Assembly (NCBI GenBank): GCA_016209205.1
Contig: JACQWQ010000071.1
Span: 1 to 64,000 of the forward strand
DNA length: 64,000 nucleotides
DNA from: Chloroflexota bacterium
GTDB lineage: Bacteria; Chloroflexota; Anaerolineae; UBA4142; SHND01
Direction of reading: 5' to 3'
Shown piece after piece: positions 32,341 through 41,798 of the stretch (position 1 is its first letter; the number at the start of each line of letters is the position of its first letter). A model generated the notes under the pieces. It had not been told where the DNA came from and did no database searches. It was given only the letters and a program-made list of their open reading frames with translations. The position numbers and the translations under genes are program-made.

Positions 32341-33690
32341 ATGACAATCCTACCCGACATTGCCCTAACCTACGACGACGTACTGTTGGCGCCGCAATTT
32401 TCCGACGTCGCATCGCGCAAAACCTTGAGCGTCGAAACGCGACTCACGCGCAAAATCAAAATGCAGATTCCGATTGTGTCGTCGAACATGGACACGGTGA
32501 CGGAAGCAGAAATGGCGATTACGATGGCGCGCGAAGGCGGCATCGGCATCATTCACCGTTTCTTGAGCGTCGAGGAACAGACCGCGCAAATCACGCGCGT
32601 GAAAAAGACCGAATCGTTCGTCGTGGATCATCCGTTCGCGTTGAATATGACGCACACCGTCGGCGATGCGAAACGCGTAGTGGACGAAACCGGCACCGGC
32701 GGCATTTTGATTTTGCAAAAAAATGTTGTCACCGCGCCCGCCAATACGACCTTGGCGAACGCGGAAAAAATTCTGCACGAACATCGCATCGAAAAACTGC
32801 CGCTGGTGGATGAAGAGGGACGCCTCGCAGGTTTGATTACGCTCAAGGACATTATGAAGCAAATGCAGTATCCGCACGCGACGAAAGATGCGCGCGGGCG
32901 GTTGGCGGTCGGCGCGGCGGTGGGCGTGAAACCGCGCGATATGGAACGCGTCGAATGCGTGTTGGAGGCAGGCGCGGATTGCATCGTCGTGGATATTGCA
33001 CACGGCGATTCGAAACAAGAAATCGAAATGCTGTGCAACATCCGCAGGCGTTTTCCCGGCGCACAGATTATCGCGGGCAATGTCGCAACGGCGGACGGTA
33101 CCAAACGTCTGCTCGACGCGGGCGCGGACGCGGTCAAAGTCGGCGTCGGGCCCGGTTCGATTTGTGTGACGCGTCTCGTCGCGGGTTCGGGCGTGCCGCA
33201 GTTGACTGCCGTCATCCATTGTGTTCAAGTCGCGCGTGACTATGATGTGCCGGTGATTGCCGACGGCGGTATTCGTCATCCCGGCGATGCAGCAAAAGCG
33301 TTGGCGGCCGGCGCGGAAACGGTAATGATTGGCTCGCTGCTCGCGGGCACCGACGAAAGCCCGGGGCTGTTGATGACGCGCAAGGGACACAAATACAAAG
33401 CGTCGCGCGGCATGGCATCCACCGCCGCGAATCGCGACCGCAAAGAGCGCGACGGCGAACGCGTGGCGCAAGAAGATTTGGACGAATACGTCGCGGAAGG
33501 CGTCGAAGCGGCGGTGCCGTATCGCGGCAAAGCGCGCGAAGTCTTGACCCAGTTGGTCGGCGGGATTCAATCGGGCATGAGTTACAGCGGCGCACACAAT
33601 CTTAAAGAATTTCACGAAAAGGCGATTTTTGTGCGCATGACTAGTGCGGGGTTAAAAGAATCCATGCCGCATGATGTCGAAGTTTTGTAA
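32341..33690 (+). CDS. guaB: IMP dehydrogenase with truncated CBS1 domain
   Basis: GuaB oxidises IMP to XMP with NAD+, the rate-limiting step to GMP. The 449-residue product has the barrel start ([11 protein letters not shown]), the loop [13 protein letters not shown] with catalytic Cys, and the flap/C-terminal region with [11 protein letters not shown]. The usual length is about 485-500. The shortfall lies in the Bateman module: after GTGGILIL the sequence jumps to [13 protein letters not shown]. It lacks about 30 residues that normally finish CBS1. CBS2 ([17 protein letters not shown]) is intact. ATG 32341 begins the conserved N-terminus, with weak GGGGGC upstream. Confidence 0.95.
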   Translation: MTILPDIALTYDDVLLAPQFSDVASRKTLSVETRLTRKIKMQIPIVSSNMDTVTEAEMAITMAREGGIGIIHRFLSVEEQTAQITRVKKTESFVVDHPFALNMTHTVGDAKRVVDETGTGGILILQKNVVTAPANTTLANAEKILHEHRIEKLPLVDEEGRLAGLITLKDIMKQMQYPHATKDARGRLAVGAAVGVKPRDMERVECVLEAGADCIVVDIAHGDSKQEIEMLCNIRRRFPGAQIIAGNVATADGTKRLLDAGADAVKVGVGPGSICVTRLVAGSGVPQLTAVIHCVQVARDYDVPVIADGGIRHPGDAAKALAAGAETVMIGSLLAGTDESPGLLMTRKGHKYKASRGMASTAANRDRKERDGERVAQEDLDEYVAEGVEAAVPYRGKAREVLTQLVGGIQSGMSYSGAHNLKEFHEKAIFVRMTSAGLKESMPHDVEVL

Positions 33691-33699
33691 GCAAAATCA

Positions 33700-36003
33700 A
33701 TGTTCAAGTCATCAAACTCAGGGGTGCGCGCAATTTGTGCGCGCCTCCTTTCCTTTTCGTGCAAATTCAATACACGACAATCGCTTGCAACCGGCGCGAT
33801 GTTCGCAGGAGGAATCATTCTGCTCGCGCTCGCGGCGCTGCTGCTCGTGCGCCACATTCAACCGGCGGCAGTGGTGCTGGAGGCGCGCGCGGCGCCTGCG
33901 CTCAAGCTGCACCTCGAAATTCAACCTGCTGGCTCATTTATCCCGTACTACAAATACAATTCGGCGCGCGCAACCGTCCGTCAAGGTGAAGATTTTACGC
34001 TGGCGCGTTTTGGGCTTGACAACGAATCCACTCCCTCGCTTGCTTTTTTGATAGAGAGTGGCGAGAGGGAAATCGAGATCCGCAGTTTGCGTGTCCAAAC
34101 GCTCTTTGCCGCGCGTGAATGGTCGCCCTCTGAAATTGCCGCACTCCTGAAACCGCACGGTAGAATCACAAAGTATCAAATCGAAAATGGTTTGCTGGTG
34201 GTGCGCTCGCGCGGCAAGGGCGGTTCGCTGCGCACGGGGCAGGATTTTTCGCCGCACCTCGCAGAATTGGAACAAATAGATAATGCGATTTTGCTTTTGA
34301 TCGGAATTGGCGCGCTCGCGTTGTTTGGCTTGTCGAGAATTCTCTTCGCGCCAAGCAAAAATGATTCACTCTGGTCTCGCGTAAAAGCGGAACTTGCAAG
34401 GGTACACCAGCGGCGCAAAGAATTCAATGGCAGACCTGCAATCAATTCTGTGCCCTTTGAGCCATCCGTGTCTCAAAGAAAGATGTTCTGCGTCCGCAAA
34501 AAGCGCGCGGGAATCATCGCGCTGATTCTGCTCTTGTTTGCGTGGGGATGTTTTCGCGTTTTTGCCGTAACCGCGCAAACTCCACTAGTCGGTTATGCCA
34601 ACACGGGCGATTTTTTTCGCATCCTGGCATGTTATGGTTTGCGAGCGGATACACCGCTCGAGACGACTGACCCGCGAGTGCATGGCGAACCGTTTTCGCA
34701 TTATGTCTTTGCGGGCAGCCCCATCAAAGACGCGTGTTACTTGACCTCGCAGACGATTTTGATTGACGCCGCGCGGGTGGTCAATCATTTGTTTGCCGCG
34801 CGGGATGCGCCCCGCAGTTTTGACCTGCACGCGTTAGGAATGGTTTCGGCAATCGCGCTGTGTGGAATCGTCGCCGCGCTGTTGCTGCTCTATGCGCGCG
34901 TTTCACTGTCCGCCGCGCTTGGACTTGCAGTCGTTTTCGCGCTCGTATTGAGCGACCCATTTATCACGCTCTATGCCAACACATTCTTGACCGAATTCGC
35001 GGCTGTGCTGTTTCTCATTGCAAGCGTCGTGCTTGCCGCGTATATTTTGATAACGCGCGATTGGTCGTCCCAGATTTTGTTCGCATTGGCGTTGAGTCTC
35101 TTTTTGTTGGGCGCCGCGCGTCTGCAAAATCTCGCGCTGCCGTTCGTGCTTGTGCTTTGGTTAATCTTGGTGGGCATTGTGCAGTGGCATTTGACAGCGC
35201 GCTGGAAAATTGTTTCGGGCATCGTCGTCGTTCTGGTCGCGAGTGTGCTTGCGCTGGAAATCCAAACGGCGCAAAACGCGCGCCCCGGTTACATGCGCGC
35301 CGTGCAAATGGTCACCAGCGCGGATGCATACTTTGGCGCGCTCCTGCCTGCCATGAACGACCCACTCGACGGCTTGCACCTTTTGGGTTTGCCGGAAAAA
35401 TGCGCGCCGTACATTGGCAAGACATGGTACCAAATGCAGCCCGCGCTCGACGACTGCGCGGTGGCTGCGCGTGAGCTTCCGTTTACAGCGTTTCTGCAAT
35501 TGGGTGTACGCGATCCGTGGATATTTGCGCGTCTCGCCCTGCCAGTGCTCGACGATACACGCGTGTGGATTATTCCCAAGTTAGGACAAGTTGCAGGCGG
35601 CGATTTTGCGACGGTTGAGATTGCTTTCCCCTCGCTGACGTGGAGTATCAGCTCATTCATTCACGCATTATCACTGCCAATGTATCGCGCGCTCGCCGCG
35701 TGGCTGGTGTTGAGCGCGGGCGTTAGCGCCATCGTGTTGGCATACGCAATTTTCAAAGCGACGCCGCGCCCTTTCATCGAACTTGCGCTGGCGCAATGGC
35801 TATTCACTGCGGTGTACCTGTATGTTGTCGTCACTGCCGTTTTGGGAGACGGTTATTTCGACTTGCACAAACACACGTTTTTGGCAAAACCCGTGCTCTT
35901 GATTGGCGGCGCGGTGGGTTTGGTTTTGATAGGATTACTTGTTAGGGTTCGCGACATCGTGAACATTTCGATGAGACGCCAAGGGGCGTCAAAGGGCAAG
36001 TAA
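33700..36003 (+). CDS. Polytopic membrane protein of unknown function
   Basis: I do not recognise this 767-residue protein. A first transmembrane segment lies near residues 34-52 (FAGGIILLALAALLLV). An extracytoplasmic beta-rich domain (about 60-190) is followed by a second segment (196-215) and a cytoplasmic basic loop. About ten more hydrophobic segments run from residue 268 to the end. The layout resembles GT-C-type glycosyltransferases or polymer-export proteins, but no DxD-type motif is evident. The start is uncertain: ATG 33700 lacks a good ribosome site, and ATG 33799 would start just before the first membrane segment. It is 9 nt after guaB. Confidence 0.6.
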   Translation: MFKSSNSGVRAICARLLSFSCKFNTRQSLATGAMFAGGIILLALAALLLVRHIQPAAVVLEARAAPALKLHLEIQPAGSFIPYYKYNSARATVRQGEDFTLARFGLDNESTPSLAFLIESGEREIEIRSLRVQTLFAAREWSPSEIAALLKPHGRITKYQIENGLLVVRSRGKGGSLRTGQDFSPHLAELEQIDNAILLLIGIGALALFGLSRILFAPSKNDSLWSRVKAELARVHQRRKEFNGRPAINSVPFEPSVSQRKMFCVRKKRAGIIALILLLFAWGCFRVFAVTAQTPLVGYANTGDFFRILACYGLRADTPLETTDPRVHGEPFSHYVFAGSPIKDACYLTSQTILIDAARVVNHLFAARDAPRSFDLHALGMVSAIALCGIVAALLLLYARVSLSAALGLAVVFALVLSDPFITLYANTFLTEFAAVLFLIASVVLAAYILITRDWSSQILFALALSLFLLGAARLQNLALPFVLVLWLILVGIVQWHLTARWKIVSGIVVVLVASVLALEIQTAQNARPGYMRAVQMVTSADAYFGALLPAMNDPLDGLHLLGLPEKCAPYIGKTWYQMQPALDDCAVAARELPFTAFLQLGVRDPWIFARLALPVLDDTRVWIIPKLGQVAGGDFATVEIAFPSLTWSISSFIHALSLPMYRALAAWLVLSAGVSAIVLAYAIFKATPRPFIELALAQWLFTAVYLYVVVTAVLGDGYFDLHKHTFLAKPVLLIGGAVGLVLIGLLVRVRDIVNISMRRQGASKGK

Positions 36004-36070
36004 GGTCGTTAAAGGTCAAATTAGTGTTCACGATGTGTTGACCCCTGACAATTACTTGTTTGGCGGGCGG

Positions 36071-36150
36071 CATCCAAGACCCCAAGTGTTTTTGAAGGGT
36101 TCCGCGACTCGATGGGTGATAGCGTTGAAAAACCACTTGGGGTCTGGATG
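36071..36150. repeat. Imperfect long palindrome (about 24-bp arms)
   Basis: CATCCAAGACCCCAAGTG at the left pairs with CACTTGGGGTCTGGATG at the right with one bulged base, and the pairing continues through the T-run and A-run. The loop is about 30 nt. It looks like a REP/MITE-type palindrome and ends 3 nt before a strong promoter. Confidence 0.7.
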
Positions 36151-36153
36151 ACT

Positions 36154-36182
36154 TTGACAGCTATTCGCATCTGTCCTATCAT
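36154..36182 (+). promoter_or_regulatory. Promoter of the coiled-coil Uma2 gene
   Basis: TTGACA and TATCAT are separated by 17 nt, 18 nt before the ATG at 36201. Confidence 0.7.
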
Positions 36183-36200
36183 GGCGGCGAGGTCGAAAAT

Positions 36201-36965
36201 ATGGTTGCGCCAGTGATTCCGCGTCAAACCACAATCGAATATCCCGAATCGGACGGCAAACCGATGGCAGAGAGCGAACTCCACATGCTGCAATTGTTGG
36301 CGCTCGTGTTTGTCTTGCGTACCTATTTTGAACACGCACAAGATGTATATGTGGGCGGCAACATGATGATGTACTATGTCGAAGGCGACCCGACCGAAGT
36401 GGTTGCGCCCGATGTCTTTGTCGTAAAAGGCGTTCCCAAACATGTTCGCCGTATCTACAGAATTTGGGAAGAAGGCAAGGGACCGGATGCCGTAATCGAG
36501 TTGAGCTCACGCAGCACGCGCCGCCAGGACTTGGGCGACAAGCGCGTGTTATACGAAGAGCTCGGCGTCCAAGAGTTTTACATCTTTGACCCATTGGGTG
36601 AATATCTCACCCCCCCCTTGCGCGCGCACCGTCTGGTCAACGGTGTATATGAAGTTACGAACGGGACGAAATTGTACAGCGAGGTGTTGGGCTTGGAGCT
36701 GCGCGTGGAAGGCAATACGCTGCGCCTCTTTGACCCCAAGCGCGGAGAATACTTGTTGACGCCGCCGGAGTTGAGTGAACGTGTGGAAGAGCTGGATGAG
36801 CGCGTAGAAGAATTGGATGAACAGGTAGAAAAATTGGATGAACAGGTAGAAAAATTGGACCAGCAACTCGCGCAAGAGATGCGTGCGCGTCACGCGGCAG
36901 AAGAGGAGAGTGCGCGCTTGCGCGCGGAACTGGAACGCTTGCGCGGACGGGAGGAAACGAAATGA
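36201..36965 (+). CDS. Uma2 family protein with C-terminal coiled coil
   Basis: The first 180 residues follow the Uma2/DUF820 layout: YVGGNMMMYYVEGDP, the acidic strand VVAPDVFVVKG, and PDAVIELSSRSTRRQDLGDKRVLYEELGV carrying the active-site-like Glu/Lys set. This is the Chloroflexota/Cyanobacteria subtype. Residues about 195-250 form a coiled coil with near-perfect 7-residue units (RVEELDE, RVEELDE, QVEKLDE, QVEKLDQ) encoded by 21-bp tandem repeats. The ATG follows GAGG and a strong promoter. A terminator follows. Role unknown; the coil suggests oligomerisation. Confidence 0.83.
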   Translation: MVAPVIPRQTTIEYPESDGKPMAESELHMLQLLALVFVLRTYFEHAQDVYVGGNMMMYYVEGDPTEVVAPDVFVVKGVPKHVRRIYRIWEEGKGPDAVIELSSRSTRRQDLGDKRVLYEELGVQEFYIFDPLGEYLTPPLRAHRLVNGVYEVTNGTKLYSEVLGLELRVEGNTLRLFDPKRGEYLLTPPELSERVEELDERVEELDEQVEKLDEQVEKLDQQLAQEMRARHAAEEESARLRAELERLRGREETK

Positions 36966-36969
36966 TGCG

Positions 36970-37001
36970 ATGCGGGGCGGCGTTCGCCCCGCATTTTTTA
37001 T
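36970..37001 (+). terminator. Intrinsic terminator after the Uma2 gene
   Basis: ATGCGGGGCG pairs with CGCCCCGCAT over a 5-nt loop, followed by TTTTTTATTT. Confidence 0.92.
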
Positions 37002-37964
37002 TTACGGCAGGCGATTCGACCACAGCAGCGAAAACGCCAAGGCAACCACGCCCAAGAAAAAACCAAGCGCGATAAACATGAACGAAATGTCGTGGGGTTG
37101 AATCCGCGTGACGAGCTGTGTCGTCAGATTTTGATACACCGCGCGCAAATCTTTTTCGGTCGCGGCGTTATAGTATTTTGCATCAGTCATTTGCGCGATT
37201 TGTTTCAGCGTGTCTTCGTCGAGGCGCGCTTGAATGGCGGCATTGCCGCGCTTGATCGTCACCGATTCCGGCGAACCGACGCCGATAGTATAGACGCGGA
37301 TACCATGCGTGATGGCCTGATCTACCACTTCGAGCGGCGGTGGACCATCGGTGTTTTCACCATCCGTCAAAAGGACGATCACGGCGGGCGCATAGATGCC
37401 CTTGTCCACTTGCGGCAGTTCCGAACCCATTGCGCCGTACACGGCATCGAAGGAGGTAATCAAGCCATTGCCAATCGCCGTCCCACTGCGCGGTTCCAAT
37501 TTTTTGATCGCTTTGGCAACCTGACTGCGGTTCGTGGTGGGCACTTGATTGAGATACGAGGTTTCGCTAAACGAGACGACGCCGATGCGCATCTTTTCAG
37601 GCAGTTCGTTGACAAAGACTTGCGCCGCTTGCTTTGCCGCTTCCATACGGCTGGGATACATATCCGTCGCCCACATGCTTGCCGACACGTCCAAGGTCAC
37701 AATGACAATGCCTTCGTCCGAAGGTTCGCGCACGAGGATTGCGGGTTTCATTAACCCGAAAATGAGCGCGGCGAACATTGCCAAAAACAAAAACGGAGGA
37801 ATGTGGCGTCGCCAACCGCGCCCGCGTTTGGAAGCGCGCACCAGTTCGACGCTGGCGTAGCGCAGCGCGAATTTACGCCGCCGCCGCTGGGCGACAATAT
37901 AGCCGAGCAAGAGGGGCAGCAAGAGGACGAACAAAACTGCCAGGCGGGGCAATTGAAAGAACAT
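37002..37964 (-). CDS. VWA domain protein, BatA-like
   Basis: The 320-residue protein has the BatA/aerotolerance layout. Two N-terminal membrane segments (LAVLFVLLLPLLLGYIV and FLFLAMFAALIFGLM) are followed by a von Willebrand A domain with the MIDAS motif DVSAS at 92-96, TAIGNGL and LLTDGEN. A C-terminal membrane segment (FMFIALGFFLGVVALAFSLL) ends the protein. Relatives act in MoxR/BatA complexes at the membrane, but no MoxR ATPase is seen here. It starts 8 nt after the PP2C phosphatase gene, so they are co-transcribed. Confidence 0.85.
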   Translation of the reverse strand: MFFQLPRLAVLFVLLLPLLLGYIVAQRRRRKFALRYASVELVRASKRGRGWRRHIPPFLFLAMFAALIFGLMKPAILVREPSDEGIVIVTLDVSASMWATDMYPSRMEAAKQAAQVFVNELPEKMRIGVVSFSETSYLNQVPTTNRSQVAKAIKKLEPRSGTAIGNGLITSFDAVYGAMGSELPQVDKGIYAPAVIVLLTDGENTDGPPPLEVVDQAITHGIRVYTIGVGSPESVTIKRGNAAIQARLDEDTLKQIAQMTDAKYYNAATEKDLRAVYQNLTTQLVTRIQPHDISFMFIALGFFLGVVALAFSLLWSNRLP

Positions 37965-37972
37965 GGGCGGGT

Positions 37973-39601
37973 TTATGTCCGGCGCAGCGCAACGACCGTA
38001 ATGTCGTCGCTTTGCGGATACGCACCGGTGAAGGTGCGGACGCGGGCATCAATTTCTTGAATAACTTGCTGAGCGGTTCCATCGGCAGCGGCATACAGCG
38101 CGGCGTGGAGGCGTTCGAGGTCAAACAGCGCGTCCTCTGCATTCGTCGCTTCGGTAACGCCGTCGGTATAAAGTACAAGTAAATCGCCGGGTTCGAGGCA
38201 CAGGTCGTGTGCCTGATATGCCATGCCCGTCACAATCGCGAGCGCCAGATTGCCGGTTTTGAGGACCTCGAGTGTTTGGCTTTGGGCGCGATAAAGCAAG
38301 GGCGGATTATGCCCCGCATTGACATACGAAAATACACCCGTGTTTGGATCCAAAATACCGAAAAATGCCGTGACAAAAATTCCGGTCGAATCGTGCGCCA
38401 GCGTGTTGTTGGCGCGCGCAACGATTTCGGCAGGGCACCCGCCCGCGCCCGCACTCGCCCGCAGGGTCGCGCGCGCATTGGCCATAAACAGCGCCGCGTC
38501 CAATCCTTTCCCCGAAACATCCGCAATGACCAAGCCGATGCGTGCCTCCGACAATGAGATGAAATCGTAATAATCGCCGCTGACTTGCTTGGCGGGGTGC
38601 CATAATGCCGCGATTTGATAGCCGCGCAAATGCGGCGGCTCGGCGGGAATCAGTTGCTGCTGCACGCGACGCGCATCTTGCAATTCCTTGTCCAGTTGCC
38701 CTTGTGCGACACGCATGCTCACCAGGTCCGCATTCTCGATCACGATTGCCGCTTGGCTGGCAAACAATTCGAGCAGCGTGCAGTCCGACTTTTGGTACGC
38801 GTCCCCGTCACCGGCGCGATAGACGCGCAGCGCGCCCAATTGGCGTTCCTTGCCATGCGGGTCTGACAATTGAATCGGCGCGGCGAGTTCGTGCCGCTGG
38901 GTGCGCCGCGTCGGTCTTTCAATGCGCGGTTTGCCCGAGGCGTACGCGCGTCCCGCGCACCCTACGCCAACGCGATATTTGGGCGCATCGGGCGCGCTGG
39001 CTTGCGGCACGAGCATATCGCTTTGTGAATCGTACAAATAAATGTCGCCGCCCGCCGCTTGCAGCAATTCGATGGCGCGTTCGCGAATGGCTTTCAGCGC
39101 CTTGTCACGGTCCAAATGGCGCGTAATGTCGAGCGCGGTATAGTAGACTTGCTCCAGTTGCCGGGCGCGTGTTTCAACTTCGGCAAGATATTCCCGGTCA
39201 CGTTCACGTAACTGCTGCTGAATCCCGGTTGCCAGAATGTGCAGCGCCACCGGAAAAGTGGTCACCAGCCAGAGGAACTGCGCTTTGGGAAGGGAGATGA
39301 GGACCGTGCGCGTCCGGGTGCGAACCGACGCGGAACGCGGTTGATCGTCCAACAACGCATAATCGCCGAACCATTGCCCCGCGCCCAAAAGATTGAGCCG
39401 TCTTTCTTCCGACGCGTCCACGATTTCGACCGCGCCGGAAACAATCATGTAAAAGGCGTCGCCCGGATCGCCCTGCCGGATGACCAGGCAATTGGCTGGC
39501 AAGGTGTGGCGTGTGGCGCTCTGCGCCAACCGCTTCATTTCCCCATCGGGAACGCGTTCAAAAAATGGAAAGCGGCGTAACAGTCTGGTCGTGACAGCCA
39601 T
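37973..39601 (-). CDS. cNMP-binding, GAF and SpoIIE-type PP2C phosphatase
   Basis: The 542-residue protein combines a cyclic-nucleotide-binding domain (about 10-130, FFERVPDGEMKRLA, GDPGDAFYMIVSGAVEIV), a linker helix, a GAF domain (about 165-310) and a SpoIIE/RsbU-like PP2C domain (about 335-542, QVSGDYYDF, IADVSGKGLDAALFMA, TDGVTEA, SDDITVVAL). Metal-binding Asp residues are present. Such proteins dephosphorylate anti-anti-sigma factors in partner-switching pathways; no partner is in the window. ATG 39601 starts MAVTTRLLRRFPFFERV; the track start is 19 codons upstream. The VWA gene follows. Confidence 0.9.
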   Translation of the reverse strand: MAVTTRLLRRFPFFERVPDGEMKRLAQSATRHTLPANCLVIRQGDPGDAFYMIVSGAVEIVDASEERRLNLLGAGQWFGDYALLDDQPRSASVRTRTRTVLISLPKAQFLWLVTTFPVALHILATGIQQQLRERDREYLAEVETRARQLEQVYYTALDITRHLDRDKALKAIRERAIELLQAAGGDIYLYDSQSDMLVPQASAPDAPKYRVGVGCAGRAYASGKPRIERPTRRTQRHELAAPIQLSDPHGKERQLGALRVYRAGDGDAYQKSDCTLLELFASQAAIVIENADLVSMRVAQGQLDKELQDARRVQQQLIPAEPPHLRGYQIAALWHPAKQVSGDYYDFISLSEARIGLVIADVSGKGLDAALFMANARATLRASAGAGGCPAEIVARANNTLAHDSTGIFVTAFFGILDPNTGVFSYVNAGHNPPLLYRAQSQTLEVLKTGNLALAIVTGMAYQAHDLCLEPGDLLVLYTDGVTEATNAEDALFDLERLHAALYAAADGTAQQVIQEIDARVRTFTGAYPQSDDITVVALRRT

Positions 39602-39678
39602 AGGGCAAGCGCCTCGCGCAGGTACAATATGCCTTGTATTTTGGAGCTTGTCAAGCATTCGTGTATCTCTTTGTACAA

Positions 39679-39707
39679 TTGACGCGCTGTGCGCAAAGCG
39701 TTAAAAT
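39679..39707 (+). promoter_or_regulatory. Promoter of the MFS transporter gene
   Basis: TTGACG and TAAAAT are separated by 17 nt, 26 nt before the ATG at 39734. Confidence 0.68.
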
Positions 39708-39733
39708 CTTGCGCCGTTATCACGGGGAAAAAT

Positions 39734-40996
39734 ATGACTGCCACACTGACCCGCCAAGCTCCCAGCGTGCTTCGTCGTTTGACTGCAATTTTGTTCGCCG
39801 GACAGAGCACTGCCTCGTTAGCCATGACGGCGACAATCACCATCGGTTCCATTGCGGCATCCCAATTGACGGGCACGAGCGCCTTTGCCGGTGTGCCGAC
39901 GACCCTGTACGTTTTGGGCGCCGCGCTCGGCGCTTATCCAGCAGGCAAGCTCATGGATCGCTGCGGGCGGCGCACTGGATTGACATTGGGTTTTTTGCTC
40001 GGCGCGCTTGGCGCATCCGCTGGCGGCTTGGCGATGCTCGGCGTCATGCCCCTTTTGTTATTTATGGCGTACGGCGTCATGGGCGCGTCGCGCGGGGCGC
40101 TCGATCAGGGACGTTTTGCAGCGGCAGACATGGTAACGCCGGAACATCGCGCGCGTGCAGTGGGCTGGGTTGTTCTCGGCGGCGCCGTCGGCGGTTTGGG
40201 TGGTCCATTGGTCGTCAGTCCCGCGAGCCGCCTGGCGACGCAATTCGGTTTCGATGCGCTCGTCGGACCGTTTCTTGCCGGGGCACTGATGTTGCTCTTG
40301 GGCTGCGCAGTGACCTGGCTTTTCCTGCGCCCCGACCCGCGCGACATTGGCAGGGCATTGGCAACGATGACGACAGAAGCCAAAGGCGACGAACCTCCGG
40401 CGCGTACGTTTCTACAGGCGCTGCAGTCGCCCCATGTACGAACCGCCGTGGCGGCGATGATGCTCGGACAGGTGGTGATGGTGGCAGTGATGGTGATGAC
40501 GCCGCTGCAAATGACCGAGCATTTGAATCATACGCTCGACGATGTTTCACTGGTCATCGCCGCGCACGTGACGGGCATGTATGCGACTTCGGTCGTCACC
40601 GGACGCATCGCCGACCGCTTGGGACATGCCAGAACGATTTTGATTGGCGCAGTGTTATTGATTTTGGCGTGCGTGCTCGCCCCCTTTTCAACTGAAATGC
40701 CGCGCCTCGCGCTCGCGTTGTTTGTGTTGGGCGCAGGTTGGAATTTTTGTTTCGTCGCCGGTTCTTCGCTTTTGACCGATTCAATTCGCATCAACGAGCG
40801 TGGGCGTATGCAAGGGGCGAATGATTTGTTGGTGGGACTGGTTGCGGCGGCGGGCAGTTTGAGCAGTGGACTGGTTTTCGAGACCATCGGATACGCGGGC
40901 ATTGCTTTGGCAGGCATCACGCTCGCCGTTGGATTGTTTGTCTACATCTTGTGGCGCGTGCGTCTCGCGCCTTCGCCCTCGCCGAGTAATTTATGA
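39734..40996 (+). CDS. MFS transporter
   Basis: The 420-residue protein has 12 predicted membrane helices in two halves. The major-facilitator loop motif (GKLMDRCGRRTGLTLG) lies after helix 2, and a repeat of it (GRIADRLGHARTILIG) lies in the second half. It is a proton-driven transporter in the cytoplasmic membrane. Substrate is unknown; the sequence has the look of drug/metabolite efflux members. GGGGAAAAAT precedes the ATG chosen. The next small gene starts 24 nt later and may be co-transcribed. Confidence 0.88.
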   Translation: MTATLTRQAPSVLRRLTAILFAGQSTASLAMTATITIGSIAASQLTGTSAFAGVPTTLYVLGAALGAYPAGKLMDRCGRRTGLTLGFLLGALGASAGGLAMLGVMPLLLFMAYGVMGASRGALDQGRFAAADMVTPEHRARAVGWVVLGGAVGGLGGPLVVSPASRLATQFGFDALVGPFLAGALMLLLGCAVTWLFLRPDPRDIGRALATMTTEAKGDEPPARTFLQALQSPHVRTAVAAMMLGQVVMVAVMVMTPLQMTEHLNHTLDDVSLVIAAHVTGMYATSVVTGRIADRLGHARTILIGAVLLILACVLAPFSTEMPRLALALFVLGAGWNFCFVAGSSLLTDSIRINERGRMQGANDLLVGLVAAAGSLSSGLVFETIGYAGIALAGITLAVGLFVYILWRVRLAPSPSPSNL

Positions 40997-41020
40997 ACGC
41001 GCAGGATCACGGAGGAAAAC

Positions 41021-41350
41021 ATGCAAGCCGATTACAGCAAACTTGCCGTCCAGTTCGGACAATTGGTCGGACTCGCGCAAGGGATGAATCTCAAGGTCGC
41101 GCACCTGACGAAACAGGGCATGGAGTTTGTTTTTGAAAACGCGACGACGCAAACGCAGCTGCGTATTTTGCCGCACGTATATAGCGAGGGCAAAGTGATC
41201 ATTGACGCGATCAACGACATGACGTTGGTCGTGCAGGTAAAACAGTTCGCGCGGCGTGACGGGCAAGCGTTTGACGAATCGAAACCCGTCGGCGGCGGCG
41301 CGGTGGAGCTTGCTTTTGCGACATGGTTTTTCGAAGGCGATTACGTTTAG
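41021..41350 (+). CDS. Hypothetical protein, 109 residues
   Basis: Not recognised. The gene has a strong ribosome site (GGAGGAAAAC) and clean coding character. The protein alternates helices and strands (YSKLAVQFGQLVGLAQGMNLKVAHLTKQ, then FVFENATTQTQLRILP) with no signal peptide, membrane segment or metal motif. It may be co-transcribed with the MFS gene and the DUF4342 gene. Confidence 0.68.
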   Translation: MQADYSKLAVQFGQLVGLAQGMNLKVAHLTKQGMEFVFENATTQTQLRILPHVYSEGKVIIDAINDMTLVVQVKQFARRDGQAFDESKPVGGGAVELAFATWFFEGDYV

Positions 41351-41415
41351 TTCTTTGAAACATCGCCCCACGCAGTGCGTAGGTATCACCGAATTCCCAA
41401 ACAAGGAGCATAAAA

Positions 41416-41715
41416 ATGGCAGATCCAACTCGCACCGAAGAGTTTCGCGTAGACGGCGACACGGTCGTTTCCAAAGTCAAAGAATTGGTGAACGAAGGGA
41501 ATGTGCGCCGCATTATTTTGAAAACCGAAGACGGCAAGACCTTGATCGAAGTGCCGCTGACGATTGGCGTGGGCGTTGTCGGCGTCGGCGTTATCGTCGC
41601 GCCGGTGCTCGCCGCCATTGGCGCGATTGCCGCCATCGTCGCCAAACTGAGCATCGTCGTCGAACGTGTGGACGACAAACCATCTGCGCCCCCGCCGACG
41701 AAAACGGACAATTGA
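41416..41715 (+). CDS. DUF4342 domain protein
   Basis: The 99-residue protein follows the DUF4342 pattern: EEFRVDGDTVVSKVKELVNEGNVRRIILKTEDGKTLIEVPL, then a hydrophobic Gly/Val/Ala segment (residues about 50-75, likely membrane-inserting) and a short charged tail. The first half resembles a UBA-like helical fold. Function is unknown. AAGGAGCATAAAA precedes the ATG. A strong terminator follows. Confidence 0.82.
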   Translation: MADPTRTEEFRVDGDTVVSKVKELVNEGNVRRIILKTEDGKTLIEVPLTIGVGVVGVGVIVAPVLAAIGAIAAIVAKLSIVVERVDDKPSAPPPTKTDN

Positions 41716-41756
41716 TGCGCGTTTGAAAAATCAGCCGTCACGTCTAGTTCTGGATA

Positions 41757-41798
41757 CACAAGATGCCGCACCCCTGCAAGGGGCGCGGCATCTTGTGG
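41757..41798 (+). terminator. Long hairpin terminator after DUF4342 gene
   Basis: CACAAGATGCCGC pairs exactly with GCGGCATCTTGTG, and the inner CCCCT/AGGGG extends the stem. No T-run follows, so it may rely on Rho or serve as an RNA end stabiliser. Confidence 0.65.

Noticed and set aside
32365-33615. 416-residue antisense ORF opposite guaB
   Set aside because: Composition typical of the reverse complement of a GC-rich gene; guaB is certain.
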